Shown here piece after piece: positions 7,790 to 15,780 of a DNA stretch of 34,643 nt (its first letter is position 1; the number at the start of each line of letters is the position of its first letter). The notes under the pieces were generated by a model, which did no database searches, was not told the origin of the DNA, and saw only the letters and a list, made by a program, of their open reading frames with translations. Location: NCBI GenBank assembly GCA_020831775.1, contig JAFIFZ010000054.1:1-34643 (forward strand), written 5' to 3'. This DNA comes from Phycisphaerales bacterium (GTDB lineage: Bacteria > Planctomycetota > Phycisphaerae > Phycisphaerales > UBA1924). The position numbers and the translations under genes are program-made.

Positions 7790-9043
7790 ATGGCTGAGAA
7801 GAAGACGGCGGGGAAGCAGAAGCCGCGGCGGTTGGGTCGGGGGTTGAGTGCGATGATTCAGGGGGCTCCGCCTGTTCGGGTGGAAGGGGATAGGTCCGAT
7901 AATAAACTGGAAGAGGCGGGTCAGAGTGGGGGGCGCCCGCCGGAGGCGAGCGGGAGCAGGGGAGGGTTGAGCAGGGGAGCAGGTGAGCGGGAGGTAGGCA
8001 GGGGTAGCACTGGCGGGCAAGCCGCCAGTGCCACAGGAGATGGGGGAGCCACAGGTCGGAGACCTGTGGCACCAGTCGGCGGAGATGGTGTAGACACGGC
8101 TCGGCGAGCCGTGCCGCCGGGAGGCGGAGAGGGTGTAGAGAGGACGGGGAACACTGGCGGGCAAGCCGCCAGTGGCACAGGGGGAGAAGGGGTAGCCACA
8201 GGCGAGACGCCTGTGCCACGAGAACGGGTAGGGAAGGGGAAGGTTGCTTATTTGGAGTTGCCTGTTGGGTCGGTGCGGGCGAATCCTTATCAGCCGCGGC
8301 GGGAGTTTTGGGAAGTGGAGATGCGCGAGTTGGTCGCGTCTGTGAAGCAGGACGGGGTGATCCAGCCTGTGGTGGTTCGGCCTGCGCCGGATGGGGAGGG
8401 GTATGAGCTTGTGGCGGGGGAGCGGCGGTTGCGTGCCGCGTTGTATGCGGGGCTGGAGACGATCCCGGCGATCGTGCGTGAGATCGGGGACCAGCGGTCT
8501 GCCGAGTGGGCGCTGATCGAGAATGTGCAGCGTGTGGATCTGAACCCGATGGATCGTGCGGCGGGTTTGCATTCGCTGATGATGAAGTTTGGGCTGACGC
8601 AGCAGGCCGTGGCGGACCGGATAGGGATGGAGCGGTCGAGCGTTGCGAATCTGCTGCGGCTGATGGAGCTTGAGCCGAAGATCCAGGAGCTTGTGCGTTG
8701 CGATTCGCTGAGTTTCGGGCACGCGAAGGTGTTGCTGTCGTTGCCGGCGGGGCGGTATCGGGTGGATCTTGCGCTTGCCGCGGCTGACAACGAGTGGCCT
8801 GTGCGGAAGCTGGCGTCGCGTGTGAAGTATGCGCTGAGCGACAAGAGCGGTGAGGGCGAGGCGCCGAAGGAGCGTTCGCCGGCGCTGGTGGACCTCGAGA
8901 AGCGGCTTGGGGAGCACCTGGGGACGCGTGTGCGGATCGAGACGGACAAGGGGGGTAAGCGGGGGAAGATTGTTGCGGAGTTCTTTGATTTGGATCACTT
9001 TGATGGGTTGGTGGGGAAGATGGGGTTTCGGTTGGAGGAGTAG
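7790..9043 (+). CDS. parB: chromosome-partitioning protein ParB with repeat-derived linker
   Basis: 417 residues from ATG 7790, with GGAGG 7 bases upstream. Residues 13-23 (RRLGRGLSAMI) form the ParA-contacting N-terminus. The CTPase/ParB domain starts near 153 with LPVGSVRANPYQPRREF and contains GERRLRAA (210-217) and ENVQR (244-248). A helix-turn-helix (LTQQAVADRIGMERSSVANL) follows at about 269-288, then a C-terminal dimerisation domain. ParB binds parS sites and, as a CTP-dependent clamp, helps segregate chromosomes. Residues about 45-144 are translated from a composite of intergenic-type palindromic repeats (7922-8222) yet keep the frame open, making the N-terminal linker unusually long. 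No parA is adjacent; the neighbours are a divergent Nudix gene and a KAP-like NTPase. Confidence 0.95.
   Translation: MAEKKTAGKQKPRRLGRGLSAMIQGAPPVRVEGDRSDNKLEEAGQSGGRPPEASGSRGGLSRGAGEREVGRGSTGGQAASATGDGGATGRRPVAPVGGDGVDTARRAVPPGGGEGVERTGNTGGQAASGTGGEGVATGETPVPRERVGKGKVAYLELPVGSVRANPYQPRREFWEVEMRELVASVKQDGVIQPVVVRPAPDGEGYELVAGERRLRAALYAGLETIPAIVREIGDQRSAEWALIENVQRVDLNPMDRAAGLHSLMMKFGLTQQAVADRIGMERSSVANLLRLMELEPKIQELVRCDSLSFGHAKVLLSLPAGRYRVDLALAAADNEWPVRKLASRVKYALSDKSGEGEAPKERSPALVDLEKRLGEHLGTRVRIETDKGGKRGKIVAEFFDLDHFDGLVGKMGFRLEE
7922..8222. repeat. composite palindromic repeat inside parB (F, B, C, D, B, E)
   Basis: Successive modules: F (7931-7995); B (8004-8037, CACTGGCGGGC...GCCGCCAGTG); C (8047-8074, CCACAGGTC...GACCTGTGG); D (8090-8118, ACACGGCTCG...CGAGCCGTG); B (8150-8181, opposite flank GTGGCAC); and an E-like unit (8192-8219, CACAGGCG...CGCCTGTG). 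All except C recur outside genes in this window. Together they encode about 100 Gly/Ala/Thr-rich residues without a stop. Confidence 0.9.
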
Positions 9044-9117
9044 GTGGGGGAGATTGGGGGGACTGGCGTTTGTTGTCGAGTAACGCCATTCCGTATTGAG
9101 CAGATTAGACTTCATGA

Positions 9118-11793
9118 ATGTTTAGGATCAGGTACATAGCGATTCGGTGGCTCACCGTTGTCGCGTACGCGGCAATCGCCGGATCAGTCGCCTTGCTCAT
9201 CGAGAGCGCATTGGCCAGTGCGGTGGAGTACACAGTTCGGGGCACCACGGGAAACCGATCTGTTGTGTTGATCGCGGCTTCTGGCACGACACTTGCCCTC
9301 GGGTTGCTCGGCGTCGCGATACCCCAGGTGCGCCTCCGTCTGTGGGGTCTCTTCGGCTTCAGGTACTTTTGGCAGTATCCGCCGCTGTGGGTAGCCGTCG
9401 CGGGTGCGGCGGCGTACATGGACTTCTTGCAGTTCAGTCTTTTTCGCACATCCGCCGGCGCGGGCGTTCCTTGGTTAGGAATAGTTGCAGTCTCGTGCGT
9501 TGCCGTCGTGGGTGCGCTTTCACCATTGTGGCGACTGCAAGAGATCTTGAAGGTGAAAGGCGGGGTCGACTCGGATTCAGCAGCGAGCGAGTCAATCAGG
9601 CTTTCTGATTTGCCAGTCGAGGCGTTGATTGAATGGGCGAAAGACGATAGAGAAGTTACGGATCGCAATCAAGACCTATTTGGGCACGCGGCCGTTGCGG
9701 CGCGCATTGCATCGCGGATCAAGGTAAATCCGGCCGATGTTCCGACCATGGTTGTCGTCGGAGAGCCTGGAACCGGGAAGTCCTCAATTCGCAATCTCCT
9801 GGAACAGGAGCTCGGCAAAGAGCCGAGCGTGGTGTTTGTCAATGTGAGTTTATGGCAGTATGCGTCCGTGAACGCTGCGGTTGCCGGGATACTTACATCG
9901 CTCGCAAAGGCGATTGCCGAGCGAGTGGACGCCACATCACTTTATCATTTGCCTGAGAAGTATGTTGAAGCGATCCAGGGGCTCAGCGGTTGGACGGGCA
10001 TGATTCGCCTGTTAGGTCGGCGACGCTCGCCGGAACAGATTCTCGAGCGGATAGCAAGCATCTTGCACGCGACGGGGATGACGGTGACACTTTACATCGA
10101 GGATCTTGAGCGATTCTCCGGAGCGCCCATCCAGATGGATCAGGAGCAACGCGGCGAGGCTAGTTTAGACGAGGCCGATCTCTGCGGTCCGATACACGCC
10201 GTCTTGCACTTGTTGGACCAACAGCAAAGAGTATCGGTGATCTTGGCGACCGCGTCTCTTCGCGACCGGCTGGATGTTGGCAAGCTGGCGCGGTACATCG
10301 AGACGCCTCCGGTGCCGACGGAAGAAGAGATATTGACACTGCTGCACTCGTTTCGACGACATTGCCTGACGAACTATGACTATATCGACCCTGCGCCCGT
10401 TCTATTCAGGTCGTATCTGGATCCGCCCTTTGGCATTGTGAGTTGGGATGAACTCCGATACCGAGAGCACAAAGTCATAAACCCGATGCTCGCACTTGGG
10501 CGATCGTTGCGAAATCCTCGTAGGTTCAAGCATTGCGTTCGCGAGGTGATCGACACATGGGACACGCTCTACGGAGAGGTTGACTTTGATGCGGTCTTGG
10601 TTGCGACCGCGCTGAAGTTGTCGTACCCCGCGGTCTTTAGCTTTCTTATGAACAACCGAGATGCGATTTATTTCCACCGAGGCCATAAGGGCGCTCGCGA
10701 CGCAGCGAAAGGTGGTCCGGGCGCGGACCCGGCTTTGAGTGTCCAGTTGAATGAAGTGGTTGAGCGGTCGGTGAGCCAGCGTGACCGTCGTGATGCTCGA
10801 CAACTGGTGTCTTATGCGTTTGCGATCGGAGGTGATCTTAGCAGAGGCATCTTAGATTCATCGCCGCAATCATTTCGGCAGTACACGCATTGCGACTATC
10901 TCAGGCGATTTCTCGCAAAGCAAGCCGTGCCCGAGCGGGAGAGTGACCAGCGAGTGTTAAGGGCAATCGAGCAATGGAACAAGTCGGCAAGCCCTGAGCT
11001 CGCAGAACTTCTTTTAGATGAAATGACCAATGAAAGCTTTGACACCTTTGCGTACCGGGTCAAACAAGGGGGTGAGCTCGCCCTATTCAAGGAAGTTGTT
11101 TCGAGACTGAGTGTGCATTCCGCTGCGCCATGGAAGTCTCATCGCGGAACCGTGCCGGGGTTGACACCTGCATGGCGGTTGGTCGAAAAATCGAACACCT
11201 TGAGCAGCGAGAAACACAGCGATGTCTGCGAGTTACTCGCGGTATGCATGCAGAACAATATCCCGTTGGCGTGCGAGTTATACCACAGATGCTATCGGAG
11301 TTCATATCGGCAATCGTTTAGCGGCACGCATCTGTTTGATAAAGGCCAGTTGGAAGAGCAGTATCAGATCATGATCAGTTGTCTTTTGGAGAACTATGTT
11401 GATAAGCCAGATCGAATGCTTGCGGCGCTCAAAGACGGGGAGTCTTGGACCGTGTTTCATTTGGTGTGGGGCGCACACCGATACACCGCGGGTGACTTGT
11501 GTGGGGTACCCTTTGATGGCTGGGAAAGCGTTGCTGACACCCTTACAAGAATGGTGGAGCGTGATCCGGTTAGCGGCCTGCGGTACATAGTGCCCTTCAT
11601 CACGCGCGAGGACTCGGAACGACGGATCGTTGAGTACGATGAGGACGCGGCGAAGCGTCTGTTTGATATGTCGCGGTTGCTGCCGTTGTTTGCGGCAACC
11701 CCTCCGCTTCAAAGCGGTAGCGCTGCATTGTTGGTTCGTTACGAGTTGGTCCAAAGCGTCGCTTCCAAGTTGAGAAAGTCGTCTTCCTCTTGA
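9118..11793 (+). CDS. membrane-anchored KAP-like P-loop NTPase
   Basis: 891 residues. Four hydrophobic segments (about 11-33, 48-70, 88-108, 116-136) precede the ATPase. The lead-in DLFGHAAVAARIASRI, Walker A GEPGTGKS (215-222) followed by SIRNLLEQEL, and Walker B VTLYIEDLERF (323-333) followed by VILATASLRDRL (374-385) fit the KAP group of P-loop NTPases, where an acidic pair sits in a hydrophobic strand. Typical KAP proteins carry membrane helices inserted within the NTPase; here they are N-terminal. The C-terminal 450 residues are unrecognised. KAP proteins are often linked to membranes and some to phage defence; that role is only an inference here. Codon use is less GC-rich than in flanking genes. 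No clear Shine-Dalgarno. Module G repeats begin within 15 bp of the stop. Confidence 0.72.
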   Translation: MFRIRYIAIRWLTVVAYAAIAGSVALLIESALASAVEYTVRGTTGNRSVVLIAASGTTLALGLLGVAIPQVRLRLWGLFGFRYFWQYPPLWVAVAGAAAYMDFLQFSLFRTSAGAGVPWLGIVAVSCVAVVGALSPLWRLQEILKVKGGVDSDSAASESIRLSDLPVEALIEWAKDDREVTDRNQDLFGHAAVAARIASRIKVNPADVPTMVVVGEPGTGKSSIRNLLEQELGKEPSVVFVNVSLWQYASVNAAVAGILTSLAKAIAERVDATSLYHLPEKYVEAIQGLSGWTGMIRLLGRRRSPEQILERIASILHATGMTVTLYIEDLERFSGAPIQMDQEQRGEASLDEADLCGPIHAVLHLLDQQQRVSVILATASLRDRLDVGKLARYIETPPVPTEEEILTLLHSFRRHCLTNYDYIDPAPVLFRSYLDPPFGIVSWDELRYREHKVINPMLALGRSLRNPRRFKHCVREVIDTWDTLYGEVDFDAVLVATALKLSYPAVFSFLMNNRDAIYFHRGHKGARDAAKGGPGADPALSVQLNEVVERSVSQRDRRDARQLVSYAFAIGGDLSRGILDSSPQSFRQYTHCDYLRRFLAKQAVPERESDQRVLRAIEQWNKSASPELAELLLDEMTNESFDTFAYRVKQGGELALFKEVVSRLSVHSAAPWKSHRGTVPGLTPAWRLVEKSNTLSSEKHSDVCELLAVCMQNNIPLACELYHRCYRSSYRQSFSGTHLFDKGQLEEQYQIMISCLLENYVDKPDRMLAALKDGESWTVFHLVWGAHRYTAGDLCGVPFDGWESVADTLTRMVERDPVSGLRYIVPFITREDSERRIVEYDEDAAKRLFDMSRLLPLFAATPPLQSGSAALLVRYELVQSVASKLRKSSSS

Positions 11794-11803
11794 GTTGGTT
11801 CCT

Positions 11804-12010
11804 CCGCTCCTTCGGAGCGGTGGGGATTGTTGGCGTTTTCCACGGGTTGCGCTTCGCTCGATGCTGCGCATCGTGCGTGCGCTGCACCCGTGGCAAGGAT
11901 CTGGGCGCTCCTTTGGAGCTTTCGAGGAGGGGGGCGGTGCGTTGTTGTGGGGGTGTTGCGGGGGTTGGTGGGTTGGTAGCACCGACCTCCTTTGGAGGTC
12001 GGTGGCACGG
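11804..12010. repeat. composite repeat (GCTCC hairpin, module G, module A)
   Basis: Within the 337-bp gap at 11794-12130: hairpin CCGCTCCTTCGGAGCGG (11804-11820); module G (11840-11901, 62 bp, outer arms CCACGGGT and ACCCGTGG with inner ATGCTGCGCAT); a second GCTCC hairpin-like sequence near 11907; and module A (11976-12010, ACCGACCTCC...GGAGGTCGGT followed by GGCACGG). Module G matches 22574-22635 with 6 differences and no gaps. Confidence 0.85.
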
Positions 12011-12130
12011 GAGGGGTGGAGTTTGGCGGGGCGTTTTGGTAGGCTGTTTGGGGCGTGGTGATCGGGCGGGTGCGTTTGGGCGCCGACCTGCTGGGGAGGT
12101 TGGTGCGGTCGGGAGCGCGGGAGGTGGATT

Positions 12131-12433
12131 GTGACTGATTTGCTGGCTTATGCGGTTTTGATCTCGACGGGGATGAATGGGTTTGTGTCGGCGATTCGGG
12201 GCGATTGGCGGTTTGTGTGGATGCCTCGGCGGGGTGCTTGGCTTTGGTTGAGCTCTGTGCTGATCTCGGTGTCGATTGGTAGCGCTGTGTTGGCGACGCT
12301 CGGTGTTGTCGTGTCGGGTGTGTGGATGCCGCTGATGATCGGGCCGGTTGTGTTGTGGCAGTTGGTGACGGTTGGCGCGAAGTTGTGGCGGGTGGATCGG
12401 CCTGATGAGGAGCCGTTGGTGGAGGGGGGTTGA
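12131..12433 (+). CDS. small membrane protein of unknown function
   Basis: 100 residues with a GTG start at 12131 and GGAGG 6 bases upstream. Hydrophobic segments at about 5-20, 36-60 and 63-84 indicate two or three membrane passes. The C-terminus is short and charged (DRPDEEPLVEGG). No family recognised. It lies 94 bp before the FKBP gene on the same strand, and its base composition matches the surroundings. Confidence 0.6.
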   Translation: MTDLLAYAVLISTGMNGFVSAIRGDWRFVWMPRRGAWLWLSSVLISVSIGSAVLATLGVVVSGVWMPLMIGPVVLWQLVTVGAKLWRVDRPDEEPLVEGG

Positions 12434-12527
12434 GCGTTCAGATTTGGAAGGGGTTGGGTGGGGGTCGGTTCGTTGGCGGTAGGTCGTCTAGAATCTGGTT
12501 CCCTGCCCTTAGACTGTGGAGAAGAAG

Positions 12528-13235
12528 ATGACCCGAACCAAATCAATCGTTGTCGCCGGCTCGTGTGTGGCGGCTGTCGGCCTGGCGTCGGCTTTTGCGT
12601 TTCGTGCGAAGCAGCCTGATTACTCCAGGCTGATGCCGGTCGATGCGGGCGAGGTTGAGCGGAAGCTGAAGGAGTTGGGCGTGTCGCTCGCCGACGCGGT
12701 TCGCAAGGCGGAGGCGGAGACGGGCGGCAAGGCGATGTCGGCGAAGCTCGATCTGGAGGAGGATCCGCCGTCGGTTGCGGTCGTCGTGTACGCGGATGAG
12801 GCGGAGCACCATGTGACGATCAAGGCGCGTGAATTGTCGGTGGCGTCGGTGCGGACGGCGCCGCCTTATGTGCTGCCCGGTTGGGCGGTTGAGGGCGAGT
12901 GGACGGAGACGGATTCGGGCTTGCGGTACTGGGATGTTGTTGAGGGCGAGGGTGCCGCGGCTGGTCCGACGAAGCGGGTGACGGTGCATTACACCGGGTA
13001 TCTTGTTGACGGGCAGAAGTTCGACAGTTCAGTGGATCGTGGCCAGCCGGCGACTTTCGGCTTGAACCAGGTCATCGCCGGTTGGACGGAGGGCGTTGGC
13101 ACGATGCGCGAAGGGGGCCGGCGGAAGCTGGTGGTTCCTTACGAGCTTGCGTATGGCGCACAGGGGCGGCCGCCGGTGATCCCGGCGCGGGCGATGCTGG
13201 TGTTTGATGTCGAGCTGATTCGGGTTGTTGATTGA
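12528..13235 (+). CDS. secreted FKBP-type peptidyl-prolyl cis-trans isomerase
   Basis: 235 residues from ATG 12528, with GGAG 6 bases upstream (an in-frame GTG at 12516 is less well placed). Residues 1-24 form a signal peptide or anchor. A linker of about 120 residues, helical with VERKLKELGVSLADAVRKAE, precedes one FKBP domain at about 146-235. The FKBP domain shows VTVHYTGYLVDGQKFDSS, VIAGWTEGVGTMREGG, LVVPYELAYG and PARAMLVFDVELI, the usual active-site and core motifs, so isomerase activity is likely. It should assist folding of exported proteins. A -10-like TAGAAT lies at 12489-12494. A terminator follows the gene. Confidence 0.92.
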   Translation: MTRTKSIVVAGSCVAAVGLASAFAFRAKQPDYSRLMPVDAGEVERKLKELGVSLADAVRKAEAETGGKAMSAKLDLEEDPPSVAVVVYADEAEHHVTIKARELSVASVRTAPPYVLPGWAVEGEWTETDSGLRYWDVVEGEGAAAGPTKRVTVHYTGYLVDGQKFDSSVDRGQPATFGLNQVIAGWTEGVGTMREGGRRKLVVPYELAYGAQGRPPVIPARAMLVFDVELIRVVD

Positions 13236-13272
13236 CCTGAGCTGGTACGGGAGACATTGAGTTGTGCGCATG

Positions 13273-13309
13273 AAAACGGCGCGGGCTTTTGGGGCCTGCG
13301 CCGTTTTTT
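13273..13309. terminator. bidirectional rho-independent terminator
   Basis: Stem AAAACGGCGC paired with GCGCCGTTTT, extended by G/C pairs toward a TTTTGGGG loop region, then six T on the plus strand and four T on the minus strand. It sits between the convergent FKBP and sat genes and can serve both. Confidence 0.85.
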
Positions 13310-13338
13310 GTTGTGTTGGTGGGGTTGGTTGCCCGGAG

Positions 13339-14514
13339 TTACTTGGCGGTGGCCCAGCTGATGAGGGCGTCGGCGACTTCGGGGCGGGTGAATTCGGCGG
13401 GGGGGCGTTGGCCGCTAGCGAGGAGGTCACGGACCTTTGTGCCGCTGAGGAAGACCTGGTCGCCTTCGAGCTTGGGGAAGGTTTTGCCCGAGACCATGCC
13501 TTGCGCCTTGTGGCTCCAGGCGGCGTGCTCGAACTTGAGGGGGGTGATGCCGAGGTTGTCGTGGTCGAGTTCGTCGAAGATCTGCTGGGCGTCGTATGTG
13601 CCGTAGTAGTTGCCGACGCCGGCGTGGTCGCGTCCGACGATGAAGTGGGAGATGCCGTAGTTTTTGCGGATGAGTGCGTGGAGGACGGCTTCGCGCGGGC
13701 CTGCGTATCGCATGGCTGCGGGCATGACGGTGAGCATGGTGTGGTCGGGGTGGAAGTAGTTGTCGATGAGGATTTTGTAGCAGTCCATGCGGACGGCGGC
13801 GGGGATGTCGCCCTCTTTGGTTTCACCCACGAGGGGGTGGATGAGGAGGCCGTCGGTGATTTCCTGTGCGCACTTGCAGAGGTACTCGTGTGCGCGGTGG
13901 ATGGGGTTTCTTGTCTGGAATGCGGAGATGGTTTTCCAGCCCTTTTCGGCGAAGGCCTTGCGCGTTTGGGCGGGGGTGAGGCGGTGGTCGAGGAAGGCTT
14001 CGGGGCCTTCGGGGTCGACGCAGGCGGCGAGGACCTTGATGGGGCCGGAGATGCAGGTGTCGCCCTCGGCGAGGACCTGTGCGACGCCGGGGTGGGCCTC
14101 GTCTTCGGTGCGGAAGACGGAGGGGATTTCGAGCTTCTTGTCGTGGGCGAAGGTCTCGCCGACGGTCATGACGGCCTGGAGCGTGCCGTTGGGTGCGTAG
14201 AGGGCGACACGCTCGCCGATGGGGGGCGGGCTCTTGACGGAGAGGAGGATGGGGATGGGCCAGATGTCGCCGCTCTTGAGCTTCATGTCCTTGCAGACGC
14301 TGCGGAAGTCGGCGGAGCCCATGAAGGTTTTCAGGGGGCTGAAGGCGCCGATGGCGAGCATTTCGAGGTCGCAGGACTGCTTGGGGGTGAGGTCGATGCG
14401 CGGGAGCGATTCGGCCTCTTTGGCGAGGGTTTTGGCCTCATCGGGGGTAGCGAGGAGGTTGATGAGTTTGCCGCCGTGGGGGGCGATGAGGCCGTCGGGG
14501 GTGGTCTGGTGCAT
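13339..14514 (-). CDS. sat: sulfate adenylyltransferase (ATP sulfurylase)
   Basis: 391 residues, ATG 14514 with AGGA 7 bases upstream. The enzyme forms adenosine 5'-phosphosulfate and pyrophosphate from ATP and sulfate, the first step of sulfate activation. Visible motifs: QTRNPIHRAHE (200-210), the nucleotide-binding QxRNPxHxxHE-type motif, here with HRAHE; GRDHAGVG (294-301); and FLSGTKVRDLL near the C-terminus. The length fits the single-domain bacterial monofunctional form with no APS-kinase domain. No APS reductase or kinase gene is nearby. It lies 91 bp downstream of the methyltransferase gene on the same strand and ends at the shared terminator. Confidence 0.95.
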   Translation of the reverse strand: MHQTTPDGLIAPHGGKLINLLATPDEAKTLAKEAESLPRIDLTPKQSCDLEMLAIGAFSPLKTFMGSADFRSVCKDMKLKSGDIWPIPILLSVKSPPPIGERVALYAPNGTLQAVMTVGETFAHDKKLEIPSVFRTEDEAHPGVAQVLAEGDTCISGPIKVLAACVDPEGPEAFLDHRLTPAQTRKAFAEKGWKTISAFQTRNPIHRAHEYLCKCAQEITDGLLIHPLVGETKEGDIPAAVRMDCYKILIDNYFHPDHTMLTVMPAAMRYAGPREAVLHALIRKNYGISHFIVGRDHAGVGNYYGTYDAQQIFDELDHDNLGITPLKFEHAAWSHKAQGMVSGKTFPKLEGDQVFLSGTKVRDLLASGQRPPAEFTRPEVADALISWATAK

Positions 14515-14605
14515 GGTTTGGTCCTGCGTGCTTGCGTGTTGTGTATTGCCGCGGGCGGGGCGGCTAGGGGTAGAGGATAGGCGGGGGAACGCGGATTTGG
14601 CGAGG

Positions 14606-15517
14606 TCAGGCGGTGCGGGGCTTGGCTCTTGGGGCGAAGATGGCTGTGGAGGCGCCTTCGAGGGCGCCTTTTCGGATCATGCCTGCTTCCATGCGTTCGG
14701 CGGCGCTTTTGGCGAGGTCTTTGGAGTATTCGACGCCGATGAAGCGGCGGTCGTAGTCGAGGGCGACGGTGCCGGTGGTGCCGCTGCCGTTGAAGGGGTC
14801 GAGGACGAGGTCGCCGGGGTTTGTGCAGGCGCGGACGACGCGTTCTAAGTAGACCTCGGGGAGTTGGTTGTCGTGGTTGTGGCGTCGTTCCTTGTTGTTG
14901 CCCTGGATGCGTCCCCAGTACTGGCCGTACCAGACATCCATGGGGAGGCGCATGCCGGCGGGTGCGCCGTCGCGTTTTTCTTCGGTTCGTTTGTCGAAGT
15001 AGATGGAGCGTCGGTCGGAGACCTCCATGACTTCGGTGGGGTTCCAGGTGCGGCTTGCGGGGTCTTTGCAGAAGTAGAGGGCGTGGACCTTGGAGTTGAT
15101 GAAGCGGCCGTTGGTGTTCTGGCCGAAGCGGTAGTGCCAGACGCACCAGTTGACCATGAACATGCGGCGTTTCTTGAGGTGGACGACGATCTCTGCGGCC
15201 CAATCGTCTGGAATGTTGACCCACATCGTGCCGTGGGGGGCGAGGGCGTCGACGCAGAGGTCGAGCCACTCGGTGGTGAAGTCGAGGTATTCCTGTACGG
15301 GGAGGTTGTCGTCCCACTTGTCGTAAGCGCGTTTCCAGTTGAAGGGTGGGTCGGCGAAGATGAGGTCGACCTGCTTGTTCTGGCACTCGGGGATGGTGGG
15401 GAGGACTTCTCGGCAGTCGCCGATGTAGAGGCGGCCCTTGCCTTCTTTGAGCTGGATGGCTTTAGGGGCTGGCTTTGGCTTCTTTGCGCTCTTGGGGGCG
15501 GGCTTGGTGGCTGGCAT
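14606..15517 (-). CDS. DNA methyltransferase, beta class (N6-adenine or N4-cytosine)
   Basis: 303 residues from ATG 15517, with AGGA 7 bases upstream. The frame is open further upstream, but that part translates repeat DNA. A Lys/Pro/Ala-rich N-terminus (1-20) is followed by LYIGDC, catalytic DPPF (56-59), a variable target-recognition region and, after it, the SAM-binding DPFNGSGTT (240-248) and GVEYS (261-265). Catalytic motif before SAM motif defines the beta class (N6/N4 MTase family). No restriction endonuclease gene is adjacent, so it may be an orphan regulatory methylase; the recognition sequence is unknown. Upstream are the kinase and AAA ATPase genes, separated by a 263-bp repeat-filled gap. 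Confidence 0.92.
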   Translation of the reverse strand: MPATKPAPKSAKKPKPAPKAIQLKEGKGRLYIGDCREVLPTIPECQNKQVDLIFADPPFNWKRAYDKWDDNLPVQEYLDFTTEWLDLCVDALAPHGTMWVNIPDDWAAEIVVHLKKRRMFMVNWCVWHYRFGQNTNGRFINSKVHALYFCKDPASRTWNPTEVMEVSDRRSIYFDKRTEEKRDGAPAGMRLPMDVWYGQYWGRIQGNNKERRHNHDNQLPEVYLERVVRACTNPGDLVLDPFNGSGTTGTVALDYDRRFIGVEYSKDLAKSAAERMEAGMIRKGALEGASTAIFAPRAKPRTA

Positions 15518-15560
15518 TGGTGCGTCCTTGCGGGTGGTGGGCGAGGCGGAGGTAGTTGGG

Positions 15561-15711
15561 GTAGACACGGCGCGGCGAGCCGTGCCACGAGGCCTGGTAG
15601 GGGGACACTGGCGGGCCGCGCCCGCTTTGCGGGCGAGAGCAGGAGAGAGTCGAGCAGGCGAGAGTTGAGCCGGAGGCTGGGGTAGGTCGGGTAGTCGGTG
15701 TGCCGCCAGTG
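15561..15711. repeat. composite repeat with module F nested in the loop of module B
   Basis: Module D (15561-15589, ACACGGCGCG...CGAGCCGTGCCAC) is followed by the left arm of B, ACACTGGCGGGC (15605-15616). A complete F unit follows (15617-15675, palindrome CGCCCGCTTTGCGGGCG plus GAGCAGG-type units), then a spacer, then the right arm of B, GCCGCCAGTG (15702-15711). F thus lies between the two halves of a B hairpin. The remainder of the gap at 15518-15780 holds nothing recognisable. Confidence 0.8.
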
Positions 15712-15780
15712 ACACGGGTCTGCGGTGTTTGTTGAAGATAGCGCGATGCGCTCGATGGCGCAAGTGGGTTGTCGGCAAGT

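Noticed and set aside
7176-9115. Two 640-residue minus-strand frames spanning the Nudix gene and parB
   Set aside because: Only the last 152 codons (to 7193) carry a real family. The upstream part is antisense to parB and consists of Pro/Arg/Ser-rich translation including the repeat modules.
13264-14580. 438-residue plus-strand frame opposite sat, and similar long frames at 14864-15685, 15725-17170 and 16387-17742
   Set aside because: They lie antisense to well-supported genes. Their translations are Gly/Val/Glu/Asp- or Arg/Ser-rich, as expected from GC-rich codons read on the other strand, and they show no motifs.
13339-15517. DNA phosphorothioation or sulfur-based defence from the methylase-sat neighbourhood
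   Set aside because: ATP sulfurylase here has all features of ordinary sulfate activation, and no dnd, ssp or other DNA-sulfur genes are present.
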